A stretch of 64,000 nt of DNA from an uncultured Acidobacteriia bacterium (GCA_903828455.1 CAIKMJ010000046.1:62001-126000); one strand, 5' to 3'. Positions 8,696 to 18,615 are shown, numbered from the stretch's first letter. The notes: a model not told the origin generated them from the sequence alone. Numbers and translations are program-made.

Positions 8696-11317
8696 TCAGT
8701 TCGCGCTCAGGACAAGCCCCGAAGGCAAGTCCTCGCCGAAGATGCGGCCGAGTGAACGCTCATCGCGTTCGGTCGAACCTTCAAGCTGCGCGATGAGCTG
8801 CGGATCCGAAACGCGGGCGCGGACTGCGGCCGACGTGACAGCGGAGACATCGCGCACCGGGTCGCCCGTATGGCGCGCCAGCGAAATCAGAGCGTCGTCC
8901 GATTTCGGCACCTGCAGCAGCGCTTCGATCCAGCGGGTCGCGACTGACGGCGAGAGCACCTGATTGGCCGGCCCGTAGAACAACTGTCGCGCACCCAGAC
9001 GCGAGAGGCACCAGAGCACCACGTCGTTGTATCCCGATTCCTTGCCCTGCTTCAGCAATGCGTCGCCCAGCTGTGTGCGGTTGCCGGCCGGGATGAGTTC
9101 CATGCTCGAAGCCGTGCGCCACATCTCGCGCAGCAGACTGTTATTCACTCGCTGCGGCTTCTTTCCCGGCTTCGGCAGCAGCACGGGAAGGAGGCGCTGC
9201 ACTATGTCGAACTGCTGATTGCGGTTGAGTCCGCCGGCGACGCGTCCCCAGAAGATCCACCAGTCGATTTCGTTCTGCACCTGATTGGCGAACTGCGGGC
9301 CGGCGGCGTAAATGCGGCGGACCTGCTCGATGCGGAAGTCATCGCCTGGATAGCCGAACCCGGGCCGCAGACAGAAACCGGCCAGATTGAGCCAGCGGAC
9401 TTCGATCGCCGCCCCGCGTTTGCGGTTTTCGATCTGCTCGATGAAAACATCGGCAAGGCGACGCGCCACATCGACCGGCCAGGAGTTGCGGCCGAGACCC
9501 AGCGCGGCTTCGAGTCGCGACGGCAGCTCTTCCGGCGGAACTTCGCCTTTCGCAACGCAGCCGCGGACGAGTTCGCACGCAGCATCAGCGGCCTCCTGGC
9601 TGACCACGGCGGCCGGCCGTCGGGACGCAACGTCGGCTCGCGCCTTCTTTCTCAACTGGAACTGCAGACGCCAGCGATTGTCGCTGATTTTGGAATCGCA
9701 CCAGGTTTCGAGCGTGCCGATTTCCGTGAGACGCGCGCCGAGCTTGACCGGCACCAGGCGTTCGCCGCCTTTGCCGAAGCGGATCACGGCTTCGAGCGGC
9801 GCGTGCTGGTGCAGCTCTTCTCCTTCCGTGAACGTGACCACGTCACCGGGCTTGTCCTCCGAGCGTGTCAGCGAACTCAGCAGCCGGAACGCGACCGGCT
9901 TGTTGGCCACGAGCTGAAGATCGCCGCGGTCGACTTCGACCGAATCTCCCTCCTCGGCACCGCGCGGAACGAGGCAGACCGCAGAGGAATCATTCAGCCC
10001 GACGTAATAAGCGCGCGGAAGGCCGCCACGAACCAGGATGCCCGAACCGGTGGAGCGAACGTACGAATAGTAAGCAGCACCGCTGGCAACGGCGAGGTCC
10101 AGATCGCGGTTCTCAAAAATAGCGGGACGTTTGCCGTACCAGTTTTCCAGTACATCGGCCACGCGCTGACGGCAGATTTCCGGGATGAAGAAACCGCCGT
10201 TAAAAAGGATGGCGTCGGGCGCCTGCCCGGCAGACTCAAGGCCCGCGGATTCCAGAAACGCCGCCAGATGCCGGCTGATTGCGGGATCGGAGACGTAAGG
10301 CAGACCGAGTTCGCGGAAGAGACTGCGCTTCTCTTCCTTCGGCTTTTCACCTCGCGGCGAGAGCGGAAGAAAGCCCTCCAGCGTGAGTTCCAGAGCTTCC
10401 GCGCGTGTGATGGTGGTCTTCATCGTGCCGCCGATCATCGACGAGCCTCCGCCGAGCACGCTGATTTCAACGCTCTCGCGATTCGGGTCGCAGAGCAGCA
10501 ATTCCTTCGCCGCCGAACACTGTCGGCGCAATCCGCTGCGCTGGCGGATGGAAAGCTGCTTTCCGAGCTTCGATTCCGCGAGCCACGCGAGAGTGAGATC
10601 GAGGTTATCGCCACCGAGCAAAAGGTGTTTGCCGACGGCCGTACGTGTGAAATCGATGCGGTCGCCATCGCGCGAGACACGAATCAGCGAAAAGTCGCTG
10701 GTGCCGCCGCCGACGTCGCAGATCAGAACGATCTGACCGTCGAAAAGCAGTTTGCGGGAGCGCTCGAAGTTATTGGCGATCCAGGAATAAAAAGCGGCGG
10801 CCGGCTCTTCGAGTAGCGTGAGCTTCGGAATGCCCGCGTCGCCGGCAGCCTTGACCGTGAGTTCGCGAGCCTCTTCATCGAAGGAAGCCGGCACGGTAAG
10901 GACGACATCCTGCTCGGCAAGCGGCCCGCGGCCCGAAGCGTCCCAGGCCTCGCGAATGGTGCTGAGAAAACGCGCCGACACTTCCACGGGCGAAAGCACG
11001 CGGCCGCCCTCGCCCGCATCCCACGGAAGGATCTTCGCGGTGCGGTCCACATCAGGGTTGGAAAGCCAGGACTTCGCGCTGTGCACGAGGCGGGTGGGCA
11101 CAATAGCGCCCTGCTCGCGGGCGTAAGTTCCCACTGGCTGGCCGTCTTCGAGAAACAAAAACGACGGCAGCGCGCGGCGCGATTCCACGCGCCCTGGCGC
11201 CACTAACTGCGGAATATCGAAGACCTGAACGGGCGGGAAGCTGGTGTCTTCCGCGTCCGCGGGGTCGATCCACGCGAGCGCGGAGTTGGTGGTTCCGAGG
11301 TCGATGCCGATTTTCAT
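8696..11317 (-). CDS. Hsp70-family protein with C-terminal DUF3731-like region
   Basis: 873 residues, longer than DnaK (about 640). The Hsp70 ATPase domain is clear: phosphate-1 loop IGIDLGTTNSALAW at the N-terminus, phosphate-2 motif ICDVGGGTSDFSLI, and the adenosine-binding motif DAILFNGGFF. The last 300 residues (LGLGRNSWPVDVARRLADV, RPGFGYPGDDFRIEQV, NEIDWWIFWGRVAGG) resemble DUF3731 rather than a normal peptide-binding lid. It is third in an operon, 5 bp after a second Hsp70 gene. Such DUF2760-Hsp70-Hsp70 sets are found in several phyla, but their client is unknown. It is not the housekeeping dnaK. Confidence 0.88.
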   Translation of the reverse strand: MKIGIDLGTTNSALAWIDPADAEDTSFPPVQVFDIPQLVAPGRVESRRALPSFLFLEDGQPVGTYAREQGAIVPTRLVHSAKSWLSNPDVDRTAKILPWDAGEGGRVLSPVEVSARFLSTIREAWDASGRGPLAEQDVVLTVPASFDEEARELTVKAAGDAGIPKLTLLEEPAAAFYSWIANNFERSRKLLFDGQIVLICDVGGGTSDFSLIRVSRDGDRIDFTRTAVGKHLLLGGDNLDLTLAWLAESKLGKQLSIRQRSGLRRQCSAAKELLLCDPNRESVEISVLGGGSSMIGGTMKTTITRAEALELTLEGFLPLSPRGEKPKEEKRSLFRELGLPYVSDPAISRHLAAFLESAGLESAGQAPDAILFNGGFFIPEICRQRVADVLENWYGKRPAIFENRDLDLAVASGAAYYSYVRSTGSGILVRGGLPRAYYVGLNDSSAVCLVPRGAEEGDSVEVDRGDLQLVANKPVAFRLLSSLTRSEDKPGDVVTFTEGEELHQHAPLEAVIRFGKGGERLVPVKLGARLTEIGTLETWCDSKISDNRWRLQFQLRKKARADVASRRPAAVVSQEAADAACELVRGCVAKGEVPPEELPSRLEAALGLGRNSWPVDVARRLADVFIEQIENRKRGAAIEVRWLNLAGFCLRPGFGYPGDDFRIEQVRRIYAAGPQFANQVQNEIDWWIFWGRVAGGLNRNQQFDIVQRLLPVLLPKPGKKPQRVNNSLLREMWRTASSMELIPAGNRTQLGDALLKQGKESGYNDVVLWCLSRLGARQLFYGPANQVLSPSVATRWIEALLQVPKSDDALISLARHTGDPVRDVSAVTSAAVRARVSDPQLIAQLEGSTERDERSLGRIFGEDLPSGLVLSAN

Positions 11318-11322
11318 ACGGT

Positions 11323-13155
11323 TTATTGAGCGGCGCGGCCGGGATCAACCGATTCGCGCACGTTGAATTCCAGCTTCCAGCGCCGCGCATCGCGGGCCAC
11401 GCACCAGAGTTGCAGCATGCCGGTTTCGGTCACGATTGTTTCAAAGCTCACCGGCACGACTTCGTCGGACTGCTGCCCCGACGGCAACCGGACTTCGACC
11501 GGCGAGAGTTCATCCAGCTCGCCGGCAAAGTCGTCGATCATATCGCCAGGACGATCGTCCTTGCGCGAGGCCGAGCAGAAGAAGCGGAACTCGGCCGTGC
11601 GATCCACCGCAAGACCGAATTCACGATTCGGGATCGCGACCGACGTGCCCTCTTCCATGCCGAACGGCGCGACCGTCAGCGCCTTGAGCGGAGCCGGAAT
11701 GCCGGGCACCGCGGGCATGGCGGATTCGATTCCCACATAGTAAGTTCGCGCGATGCCGCCGCGGATGCGCACACCCTTGCCGTGCCGCGCCGCGCCGTAG
11801 TAAGCGGCGCCGGCCGCCACGGCCTGCATCAGATTTTCGCCGGAAAGCAATTGCGCGGCTCCGAAGCCTTCCTCCGCGAGCCAGCCGTTCAGCACGCCGA
11901 GCAAACGGTCGCGTACGAAGGGCGCATGCAGGACGCCGCCGTTGAAAAGGACGTGCGTTGGACAGGCGAGGCCGGTCGATCCGCGCCGCACGGAGTTGTG
12001 TTCGGAGGCTGCAGCCTGCTGGCGGAGAAAACGCGCGAGGTGACGCGTGATGGCCGCATCGGCCGCGTAGGGCAGACCCATTTCCTGCAGCCCGCCGCTG
12101 CGCGTGAGACGCGGCATTTCGGTGCTGGCCACGGGCGGCAGGAACGCATCGAGTACCTGTTCGATCTGTTCGCGATGCAGTTTGGCGCGAAGCGTACCCC
12201 CGATGAGACTGGAGCCTTTGCCCGGAATATTGACAGGAACTTCGTCTGCCTTCGAATCCGGATCGAGCAGCTTTTCCTTCGCGAGGCGGCAGTTATTCCA
12301 AAGGGTCTGCAGCTGAAACGCGTCGATCTTCGTTCCCTTTGCCGCCAGTTCGCCCGCCACGGTATGCGCCAGAGCGAGGTCGATATTATCGCCCCCGAGC
12401 AGGATATGTTCGCCCACGGCGACGCGTTCGAGTTGCAGCTCGCCGGCCTGTTCCGTGACGGTGATGAGCGTGAAGTCGGTGGTGCCGCCGCCAATATCGA
12501 TGACGAGCACGAGATCGCCCTTCGCCACGCGCTGGCGCCAGTCTGGATGCCGCTCGATCCACGCGTAGAACGCGGCCTGCGGCTCCTCCAGCATAGTGAC
12601 GGTCGGATAACCGGCGGCCTCGGCGGCCTTCAGCGTGAACTCGCGGGCAACGGCGTCGAAGGAAGCCGGGACGGTGATGAGAACTTCCTGATCGGCGAAC
12701 GGAGCATCCGGATGATGCAGGTCCCACGATGCGCGCAGGTGCTTCAGGTATGCCGCCGAAGCCTGCACCGGAGAGACTCGCTCAATTCCTTCGGCAGCTT
12801 TCCACGGAAGAATGGGCGCGGTGCGGTCTACCGCGGCGTAAGACAGCCAGCTTTTGGCCGATGACACCAGTCGGCTGGAGACTTCAGCGCCACGGCGCTG
12901 CGCGAGCTTGCCGGTGACGAGGCGCGCACTTTCATCCCACGGAAGCGCGGTCGCGCCGGCCGGAAAATCGCGCTCGGAAGGTATGTACAGAAAGGATGGC
13001 AGCAACGGCTCGGCGCTGAGTTCGCCCGGCGCAGTGAGCTGCGAAACCGGCTCCATCGCAACAACCGGAGCAACTGCAGCTTCTTCCGCCAGAGAAGTTG
13101 AGGCGACCGCGCAATTGGTGGTGCCGAGGTCGATGCCGATAGCGTACCGCGACAA
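11323..13155 (-). CDS. Hsp70-family protein (short orphan type)
   Basis: 610 residues. Phosphate-1 loop YAIGIDLGTTNCAVAS at residues 4-19, phosphate-2 loop VIDIGGGTTDFTLI, adenosine motif THVLFNGGVL. The remainder, with RFFCSASRKDDRPGDMIDD and a short beta region, is smaller than the DnaK substrate domain. The N-terminal half aligns in order with the 873-residue neighbour, so the two are diverged duplicates. The stop of the DUF2760 gene lies 3 bp upstream and the next Hsp70 starts 5 bp downstream, indicating one transcript. No DnaJ or GrpE gene is nearby. Confidence 0.88.
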   Translation of the reverse strand: MSRYAIGIDLGTTNCAVASTSLAEEAAVAPVVAMEPVSQLTAPGELSAEPLLPSFLYIPSERDFPAGATALPWDESARLVTGKLAQRRGAEVSSRLVSSAKSWLSYAAVDRTAPILPWKAAEGIERVSPVQASAAYLKHLRASWDLHHPDAPFADQEVLITVPASFDAVAREFTLKAAEAAGYPTVTMLEEPQAAFYAWIERHPDWRQRVAKGDLVLVIDIGGGTTDFTLITVTEQAGELQLERVAVGEHILLGGDNIDLALAHTVAGELAAKGTKIDAFQLQTLWNNCRLAKEKLLDPDSKADEVPVNIPGKGSSLIGGTLRAKLHREQIEQVLDAFLPPVASTEMPRLTRSGGLQEMGLPYAADAAITRHLARFLRQQAAASEHNSVRRGSTGLACPTHVLFNGGVLHAPFVRDRLLGVLNGWLAEEGFGAAQLLSGENLMQAVAAGAAYYGAARHGKGVRIRGGIARTYYVGIESAMPAVPGIPAPLKALTVAPFGMEEGTSVAIPNREFGLAVDRTAEFRFFCSASRKDDRPGDMIDDFAGELDELSPVEVRLPSGQQSDEVVPVSFETIVTETGMLQLWCVARDARRWKLEFNVRESVDPGRAAQ

Positions 13156-13158
13156 ACG

Positions 13159-13698
13159 CTACTCCACTTCGATTTCGGCCTGCGCCAGAATCCGCAGATC
13201 CTGTTTCGCATTCCATTTCGGCAGCGACGCCGACGTGGCGCGCCACCCGCGATGCCGCAGCACGCCCGACGAAGGCGCTCCCGTGGCCGGGACGTTGCCG
13301 ATGAATTTGACCTGCGCGGGGTCGGCCGGCGCAGTGGCCGTGCTGCCCTCCACCGCGTCGATCAACGGCACAGGCGCAAAGGCGCGCTTCAGGACTTCGC
13401 GCGTCTTCTCATGCACGTCCCGCGCGGCGCCGCCGACCTGTTCATCGGTGTAAGGCGCAATATCTTCCATGAAGAAATCGAGCACGCGCGCCTCGCGCTG
13501 GAGCATGCCGAGCAACTGCAAAGCGCCGTCGGCGGGCTGAATCTGTGGCGCCGCGGGCGCTGCGGGCGCGGGCTTCGCCGCTTCCGTTCGGGCGGCAGCT
13601 TTCGCCACGAGGCCGAGAGCTGCAACAAGGTCGTCAGGGAGCTTGCCGCTGAAAAGGAGCGCGAAAAACGCGCGAAAAGCCAGTACGATGCGATTCAA
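13159..13698 (-). CDS. DUF2760-domain protein, first gene of the Hsp70 pair operon
   Basis: 179 residues, starting at TTG (13698). A short hydrophobic N-terminus (IVLAFRAFFALLF) is followed by an Ala/Pro-rich linker and a conserved domain with LQLLGMLQREARVLDFFMED and a C-terminal HRGWRATSASLPKW. I recognise it as DUF2760, which usually sits beside Hsp70-family genes as it does here. Function unknown; a membrane-tethered adaptor for the two Hsp70 proteins is possible. Six bases before the TTG is TACATC, a poor -10 match, so a leaderless start is only suggested. Confidence 0.7.
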   Translation of the reverse strand: MNRIVLAFRAFFALLFSGKLPDDLVAALGLVAKAAARTEAAKPAPAAPAAPQIQPADGALQLLGMLQREARVLDFFMEDIAPYTDEQVGGAARDVHEKTREVLKRAFAPVPLIDAVEGSTATAPADPAQVKFIGNVPATGAPSSGVLRHRGWRATSASLPKWNAKQDLRILAQAEIEVE

Positions 13699-13829
13699 GG
13701 TAAGGATGTACTCCGATCATTCAGAATAGCAACGAACCTGAGCCCGGGTATGTTGCGCCACGCGATCTGTCGAGGCGCGGTTAACGTTGGATAACTTTGC
13801 GGAGAGTGCGGAGTGACGCCGAACTGGGC

Positions 13830-13835
13830 GATAAT
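13830..13835 (+). promoter_or_regulatory. -10-like hexamer GATAAT placed for a leaderless transcript
   Basis: GATAAT is followed by exactly 6 bases and then GTG at 13842, so transcription would begin on the start codon. No Shine-Dalgarno lies upstream. No good -35 is seen at 16-18 bp. Confidence 0.5.
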
Positions 13836-13841
13836 CGGAAC

Positions 13842-14744
13842 GTGAGAAGCCGCCATTTGATTGCCGTTTTCGTGCTTGCTGTCGCCTGTCTGGGACAACA
13901 GAACGGCGGCGCGCAGCAGAAGGGCGACAAGCAGAACGCCGCGCAGACCGCTGACAACGCGTGGAAGACCACCACTGAATTTCCCAACCTGGACTGGCAC
14001 AACCTGACCGGCGCCCGTAAGGAAGCCGCGCTCAACTTCCTTCGCACCGACAAATGCGCCTGCGGCTGCGCCATGAAACTGGCCGAATGCCGTATGAAGG
14101 ATCCGAACTGCGGCATGAGCCGGAAACTGGCCACCGCCGTCGTGCAGGGCTTCCTGCATAACGAGTCGCTGTCGCAGATCCGCGGAGATCTCCTGAAGCT
14201 GGCCGCCGAAGCACCGCCGCCCTTCGAAGACCCGGTGAAGCTTTCCATCGATGGCGACCCCGTACTTGGACCGGCCAATGCCCGCATCACCATCGTGGAA
14301 TTTTCCGACTTCCAGTGCCCCTACTGCATGAAGGCCGTCGCGCAGGCCAAGGAGCTTCTCAAGCGGAACCCCGCCGACGTCCGCCTGGTCTTCAAGCAGT
14401 TTCCGCTCGATTCCCACAATCAGGCACAGTTCGCCGCCGAAGCCGCCATGGCCGCCCACGCACAGGGCAAGTTCTGGCCGATGCACGATCTGCTTTACGC
14501 CGGATTCCCCGACCTCTCCCGCCAGACCGTTCTGCGCTACGCGCGTCAGATCGGCCTCAATGAAAAACAGTTCGTCGCCGATCTCGACAGCCACAAGTTC
14601 GCCAAGCGCGTACAGACGGAGGAAAAAGAGGGGGAACTGGCCGGAGTCGACGGCACGCCTTCATTTTTCGTCAACGGGCGCAAATACAACGGCCTGTTTG
14701 AAGTGGCGGTGCTCGAACCGTTACTGAAACAGTTCCGCCAGTAA
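13842..14744 (+). CDS. Exported DsbA-family thiol oxidoreductase with extra Cys-rich N-terminal region
   Basis: 300 residues from GTG 13842; an upstream ATG at 13797 would put 15 charged residues before the signal peptide, so GTG is preferred. Signal peptide or lipoprotein signal (LAVAC, C16), then a domain with C72AC74GC76, C83 and C90, then a thioredoxin-fold domain with the active site C159PYC162 in EFSDFQCPYCMKAV and the cis-Pro segment GVDGTPSFFVNGR near the end. It should oxidise or isomerise disulfides outside the cytoplasm. The five-cysteine N-region is not part of classical DsbA and may bind metal or accept the disulfide. Confidence 0.85.
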   Translation: MRSRHLIAVFVLAVACLGQQNGGAQQKGDKQNAAQTADNAWKTTTEFPNLDWHNLTGARKEAALNFLRTDKCACGCAMKLAECRMKDPNCGMSRKLATAVVQGFLHNESLSQIRGDLLKLAAEAPPPFEDPVKLSIDGDPVLGPANARITIVEFSDFQCPYCMKAVAQAKELLKRNPADVRLVFKQFPLDSHNQAQFAAEAAMAAHAQGKFWPMHDLLYAGFPDLSRQTVLRYARQIGLNEKQFVADLDSHKFAKRVQTEEKEGELAGVDGTPSFFVNGRKYNGLFEVAVLEPLLKQFRQ

Positions 14745-14745
14745 G

Positions 14746-15684
14746 TTACTTCGAACGCAGCGTTCGCTTGAGCCGTTCGAGTTGTTTGCGCGCCGTGCCG
14801 GCCCAGGCGCTTGCCGAATCCAGCTTCAGATAATTCTGCCAGTAACCGGCGGCCTGCAGCAGCTGATTGTTGCGTTCGCACAGCAGCGCCAGATTGAAGT
14901 ACGCATCGGCGTAGCGCGGATTGAGCCGGATCGCATCCAGATAATGCCGGCGCGCATCCTCGGTCAGGCCCTGCTCGTCGTAAAGATTCGCCAGATTGAA
15001 GTGCGCCAGCGGATAATTCGGATCCGCCGCCATAGCCCTCATGTAGAGCGCCGACGCTTCCTTCATTTTCCCCATGCGGAACGCAATCGTCCCCAGATTC
15101 ACCAGCGCGCCGGATGCCTTCGGGTTGTACTCCACGGCCTTCCGGTAGGCGGCCAGCGCCTGCTCCGGCGGCGCGCCTGTCTCTTCCAGCCGGAGTCCCT
15201 GACTGAAGTACTCTTCCGACAATCGCAGCTTCTCCGCTTCCCGCTCAGCTTCGGTCGGCTCCGGCGCTTTTCCCGCCACGGGAAACGAGCGGAGCTTTTC
15301 GATTTCCTTTTCATCGAAGTCCAGCAGCAACTGGCCGGTCACCGGTTCCATGCGGCTGTCGCCGATATGCACGGCGATCCGGCGTCCCTCGGCGGTAATG
15401 CGCAACTGGGAAAGCGGATGTTCGATATGCTGCAGCAGCCGCCGCAGCGAAGCGATGGCGCGCTGGATTTCCGCGGCCGGAATGCGCACCTGGCGCAGTT
15501 TACGCAGCGTCTGAATTGCCAGCAGGTCGGCGAAGCGGTAGACTTCCCGCGCGGCGATCAGCCCCTGCTGCTCCCAGCTTCGCAGTTGCCGCTCGGTAAT
15601 GCCCGCGATGCGCCGGATATCGGCGCGTTCATAAGAGCCCGCATCGAGCGTGCCTCTGGCCTGCGTCCCCCTCTTTTTCGCCAT
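14746..15684 (-). CDS. MerR-like HTH protein fused to tetratricopeptide repeats
   Basis: 312 residues from ATG 15684, which has GGAAAA just upstream; longer versions to 15963 would add low-complexity sequence. The N-terminus (residues about 15-75) is a MerR-type winged helix: YERADIRRIAGITERQLRSW, then a wing and a recognition-associated helix with FADLLAIQTLRKLRQ. A linker follows and then at least three TPR units (for example LAAYRKAVEYNPKASGALVN, ALYMRAMAADPNYPLAHFNL, HYLDAIRLNPRYADAYFNLA). The TPRs replace the usual effector domain, so it probably senses a protein partner. TACACT about 25 bp upstream may be its -10. Confidence 0.85.
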   Translation of the reverse strand: MAKKRGTQARGTLDAGSYERADIRRIAGITERQLRSWEQQGLIAAREVYRFADLLAIQTLRKLRQVRIPAAEIQRAIASLRRLLQHIEHPLSQLRITAEGRRIAVHIGDSRMEPVTGQLLLDFDEKEIEKLRSFPVAGKAPEPTEAEREAEKLRLSEEYFSQGLRLEETGAPPEQALAAYRKAVEYNPKASGALVNLGTIAFRMGKMKEASALYMRAMAADPNYPLAHFNLANLYDEQGLTEDARRHYLDAIRLNPRYADAYFNLALLCERNNQLLQAAGYWQNYLKLDSASAWAGTARKQLERLKRTLRSK

Positions 15685-15794
15685 TTTTTCCGCGCCGCTT
15701 CGCCAGCAGTGTAACAGCTTCGGCCCGTCTGGCCAAAGCATTTGCAGCCGACGAGCGAAAATCCTTGTTGGCCGGCCGGAGCGTGCGCCGAACC

Positions 15795-15832
15795 CGCACG
15801 GGCTTCCCGCGGGATTCGGAAATGCCCGTGCG
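15795..15832. other. Stem-loop in the aconitase leader/divergent promoter region
   Basis: CGCACGGGC (15795-15803) pairs perfectly with GCCCGTGCG (15824-15832) around a 20-nt loop that holds the palindrome CCCGCGGG. It ends 52 bp before the acnA start. If transcription starts at the TATAGT box downstream, it is DNA upstream of the promoter rather than mRNA, so an operator is as likely as a leader hairpin. Confidence 0.4.
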
Positions 15833-15867
15833 CCCTCCGCTCCTCCGGACCGCCGAAACCCGTTCGA

Positions 15868-15873
15868 TATAGT
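15868..15873 (+). promoter_or_regulatory. -10 box TATAGT for acnA
   Basis: TATAGT lies 11 bases before ATG 15885, predicting a leader of about 5 nt. No clear -35 at the usual distance. Confidence 0.45.
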
Positions 15874-15884
15874 GGAATTTACCC

Positions 15885-18557
15885 ATGAGTCAGAACAGCT
15901 TTGGCACTGCTTCCACCCTTTCCGTGGCCGGTGAGAAGTACCGCATTTTCCGTCTCGCCACACTTGAGGAAAAGGGCGTCGCCCAGGTTTCCCGGATGCC
16001 GTTTTCGCACCGCATCCTGCTGGAAAACCTCCTGCGCTGCGAGGATGGCCGCAAGGTCTCGAAAGCCGACATCGAATTCGTCGCCACCGGCGGTTCGGGC
16101 GACAAAGAGATATCCTTCATGCCGGCCCGCGTCCTGTTGCAGGACTTCACCGGCGTGCCCTGCGTAGTCGATATCGCCGCCATGCGCGAGGCTCTCGCGG
16201 CCATGGGCGCCGACGCCTCCAAGGCTAACCCGCTGATGCCGGCCGACCTCGTCATCGACCACTCCGTGCAGGTCGATGAATACGGCACCAAAGAAGCCTT
16301 CGGCGCCAACGCGCTGCTCGAATTCCAGCGCAACCGCGAGCGTTACATGCTGCTCCGCTGGGGCCAGACCGCGCTGAGCAACTTCCGCGCCGTGCCGCCG
16401 GACGTCGGCATCGTCCACCAGGTCAATCTCGAATATCTCGCCAGCGTGGTCTTCCAGGCCACCGGCGCGGACGGCGTTCTCACCGCTTATCCGGACACCG
16501 TCGTCGGCACCGACTCCCACACCACCATGATCAACGGCCTCGGCGTCGTCGGCTGGGGCGTGGGCGGAATCGAAGCCGAAGCCTGCATGCTCGGCCAGCC
16601 CATCTCCATGCTGCTGCCCCCGGTCGTCGGCTTCAAGCTGTTCGGCAAGCTGCCCGCCGGCTGCACCGCGACCGATCTCGTCCTCACCGTCACCCAGATG
16701 CTCCGCAAGAAGGGCGTCGTCGGCAAGTTCGTGGAATTCTACGGCGCCGGCCTGAGCGCGCTGAGCCTTGAAGATCGCGCCACCATCGCCAATATGGCTC
16801 CGGAATACGGCGCCACCACCGGCTTCTTCCCGGTGGATGACGGCACGCTCGCCTTCCTTCGCAAGTCCAACCGCGACGAGAAACTGGTTCAGCTGGTGGA
16901 AGCCTACTGCAAGGAGCAGATGATCTTCCGCACGGACGCGACGCCCGATCCGGTCTTCACCGACAAACTGGAACTCGATCTCGCCACCGTTGTGCCCTCC
17001 ATGGCCGGCCCCAAGCGCCCGCAGGATCGCCTCACTCTGCCCGAAGTTGCCGCCAACTTCCGCGAAGCCTTTAAGGACGCGCCGAAGAAGAGCGCCGCTG
17101 TGGAAGTCATGGGCGAAAAGGGCGAAATGACCAGCGGAGCTGTCGTCATCGCCGCCATCACAAGCTGCACCAACACTTCGAATCCTTCGGTGCTGATCGG
17201 CGCCGGTTTGCTCGCGAAGAAGGCCGTGGAAAAGGGCCTGAAGTCGAAGCCCTGGGTCAAGACCAGCCTCGCGCCGGGCTCCAAAGTCGTCACGGAATAT
17301 CTGGATAAGGCCGGCCTCACGCCGTACCTCGACGCGCTGCACTTCAACCTGGTCGGCTACGGCTGCACCACTTGTATCGGTAACAGCGGTCCGCTGCCCG
17401 ATTCGGTGACCGCCGCCGTGAAGCAGGAAGATCTGGTCGTCGCCGCCGTGCTCAGCGGCAACCGCAACTTCGAAGGCCGCGTCAATCCGCTGGTGAAGGC
17501 CAACTATCTCGCCTCGCCGCCGCTGGTTGTGGCGTACGCGCTCGCCGGCACCGTCGAAATCGATATCGCGAAGGACTCGCTCGGCACCGGCAAGGACGGC
17601 CAGCCCGTTTACCTGAAGGACATCTGGCCCACCACGGAAGAGATCGAAGCCGTGATGAAGGCCACCATCGACGCCGAAATGTTCCGCTCGCAGTACGAAA
17701 AGGCGTTCGCCGGCGACACCAACTGGCAAACGCTGCCGGTACCCACGGGCAACCTGTTTGTGTGGGACGAAAAGTCCACCTACATCCGCCGCCCGCCGTA
17801 CTTCGACAACATGGTGGATCCCTCAAAGCCCATCGGCGACATTTCCGGCGCCCGCGTGCTGGCGCTGCTCGGCGACTCCATCACCACCGACCACATTTCG
17901 CCCGCCGGCTCCATCGCCGTCAACAGCCCGGCCGGCAAGTATCTCATGAGCCTCGGCGTTCAGCCGGTCGACTTCAACAGTTACGGTGCCCGCCGCGGCA
18001 ACCATGAAGTCATGGTGCGCGGTACGCTGGCCAACGTTCGGCTGAAGAATCAGCTGGTCCCCGGCGTGGAAGGCACTTACTCGGTTCACCTGCCCGACGG
18101 CGAACAGATGTTCATCTATGACGCTTCCATGAAGTACCAGCAGGAAGGCACGCCGCTGATGATCATCGCAGGCAAGGAGTACGGCTCCGGTTCATCGCGC
18201 GACTGGGCGGCGAAGGGCGTCGCACTGCTCGGCGTGAAAGCGGTGATCGCGGAAAGCTTCGAACGCATCCACCGCACTAATCTGGTCGGTATGGGCGTCC
18301 TCCCGCTGCAGTTCGCACCGGGCGAAAGCCCTGCCACGCTCAAGCTGACCGGACGCGAAAAGTACTCTCTGTCCGGCGTTCGCGACGGCGTGGAAAAAGG
18401 CTCCCGCGTGAAGGTCACCGCGGTGGCCGAAGATGGTTCGGTGATCAGTTTCGAAGCCGTGCCTCGCGTCGATACCCCGCAGGAAGCCGAATACTTCCGC
18501 AACGGAGGCATCCTGCCCTACGTGCTGCGCCAGCTTGCCGGCCAGCCCACGGCCTGA
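15885..18557 (+). CDS. acnA: Aconitate hydratase, AcnA type
   Basis: 890 residues, the normal length of AcnA/IRP-type aconitase. It interconverts citrate and isocitrate in the TCA cycle using a [4Fe-4S] cluster held by C428 (TSCTNTSNP), C494 and C497 ([11 protein letters not shown]). Other family marks are [20 protein letters not shown], and the C-terminal swivel domain with [22 protein letters not shown] and [17 protein letters not shown]. Start ATG 15885 gives the expected N-terminus [18 protein letters not shown]. It is a single-gene transcript, divergent from the MerR-TPR gene and closed by a hairpin terminator. Confidence 0.97.
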   Translation: MSQNSFGTASTLSVAGEKYRIFRLATLEEKGVAQVSRMPFSHRILLENLLRCEDGRKVSKADIEFVATGGSGDKEISFMPARVLLQDFTGVPCVVDIAAMREALAAMGADASKANPLMPADLVIDHSVQVDEYGTKEAFGANALLEFQRNRERYMLLRWGQTALSNFRAVPPDVGIVHQVNLEYLASVVFQATGADGVLTAYPDTVVGTDSHTTMINGLGVVGWGVGGIEAEACMLGQPISMLLPPVVGFKLFGKLPAGCTATDLVLTVTQMLRKKGVVGKFVEFYGAGLSALSLEDRATIANMAPEYGATTGFFPVDDGTLAFLRKSNRDEKLVQLVEAYCKEQMIFRTDATPDPVFTDKLELDLATVVPSMAGPKRPQDRLTLPEVAANFREAFKDAPKKSAAVEVMGEKGEMTSGAVVIAAITSCTNTSNPSVLIGAGLLAKKAVEKGLKSKPWVKTSLAPGSKVVTEYLDKAGLTPYLDALHFNLVGYGCTTCIGNSGPLPDSVTAAVKQEDLVVAAVLSGNRNFEGRVNPLVKANYLASPPLVVAYALAGTVEIDIAKDSLGTGKDGQPVYLKDIWPTTEEIEAVMKATIDAEMFRSQYEKAFAGDTNWQTLPVPTGNLFVWDEKSTYIRRPPYFDNMVDPSKPIGDISGARVLALLGDSITTDHISPAGSIAVNSPAGKYLMSLGVQPVDFNSYGARRGNHEVMVRGTLANVRLKNQLVPGVEGTYSVHLPDGEQMFIYDASMKYQQEGTPLMIIAGKEYGSGSSRDWAAKGVALLGVKAVIAESFERIHRTNLVGMGVLPLQFAPGESPATLKLTGREKYSLSGVRDGVEKGSRVKVTAVAEDGSVISFEAVPRVDTPQEAEYFRNGGILPYVLRQLAGQPTA

Positions 18558-18580
18558 TCGCCATCCAGCCTGCAAATACA

Positions 18581-18615
18581 AACGCCGCCTGCTCACGCGG
18601 GCGGCGTTCTTATTT
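18581..18615. terminator. Bidirectional hairpin terminator between acnA and the TlpA-like gene
   Basis: AACGCCGCCTGC (18581-18592) and GCGGGCGGCGTT (18597-18608) form a 12-bp stem with one G-T pair and a TCAC loop. On the plus strand CTTATTT follows; on the minus strand TGTATTT follows, so it can serve both convergent genes. Confidence 0.85.

Noticed and set aside
11326-12864. Long open frame antisense to the Hsp70 gene, with similar ones at 22472-24301, 27421-29187, 48926-51058 and 57569-59656
   Set aside because: They are mirror frames of well-supported genes (hsp70, uvrA, polX, glyS, tadA). High GC leaves few stops on the opposite strand; the products are Arg/His/Gln-rich with no domains.
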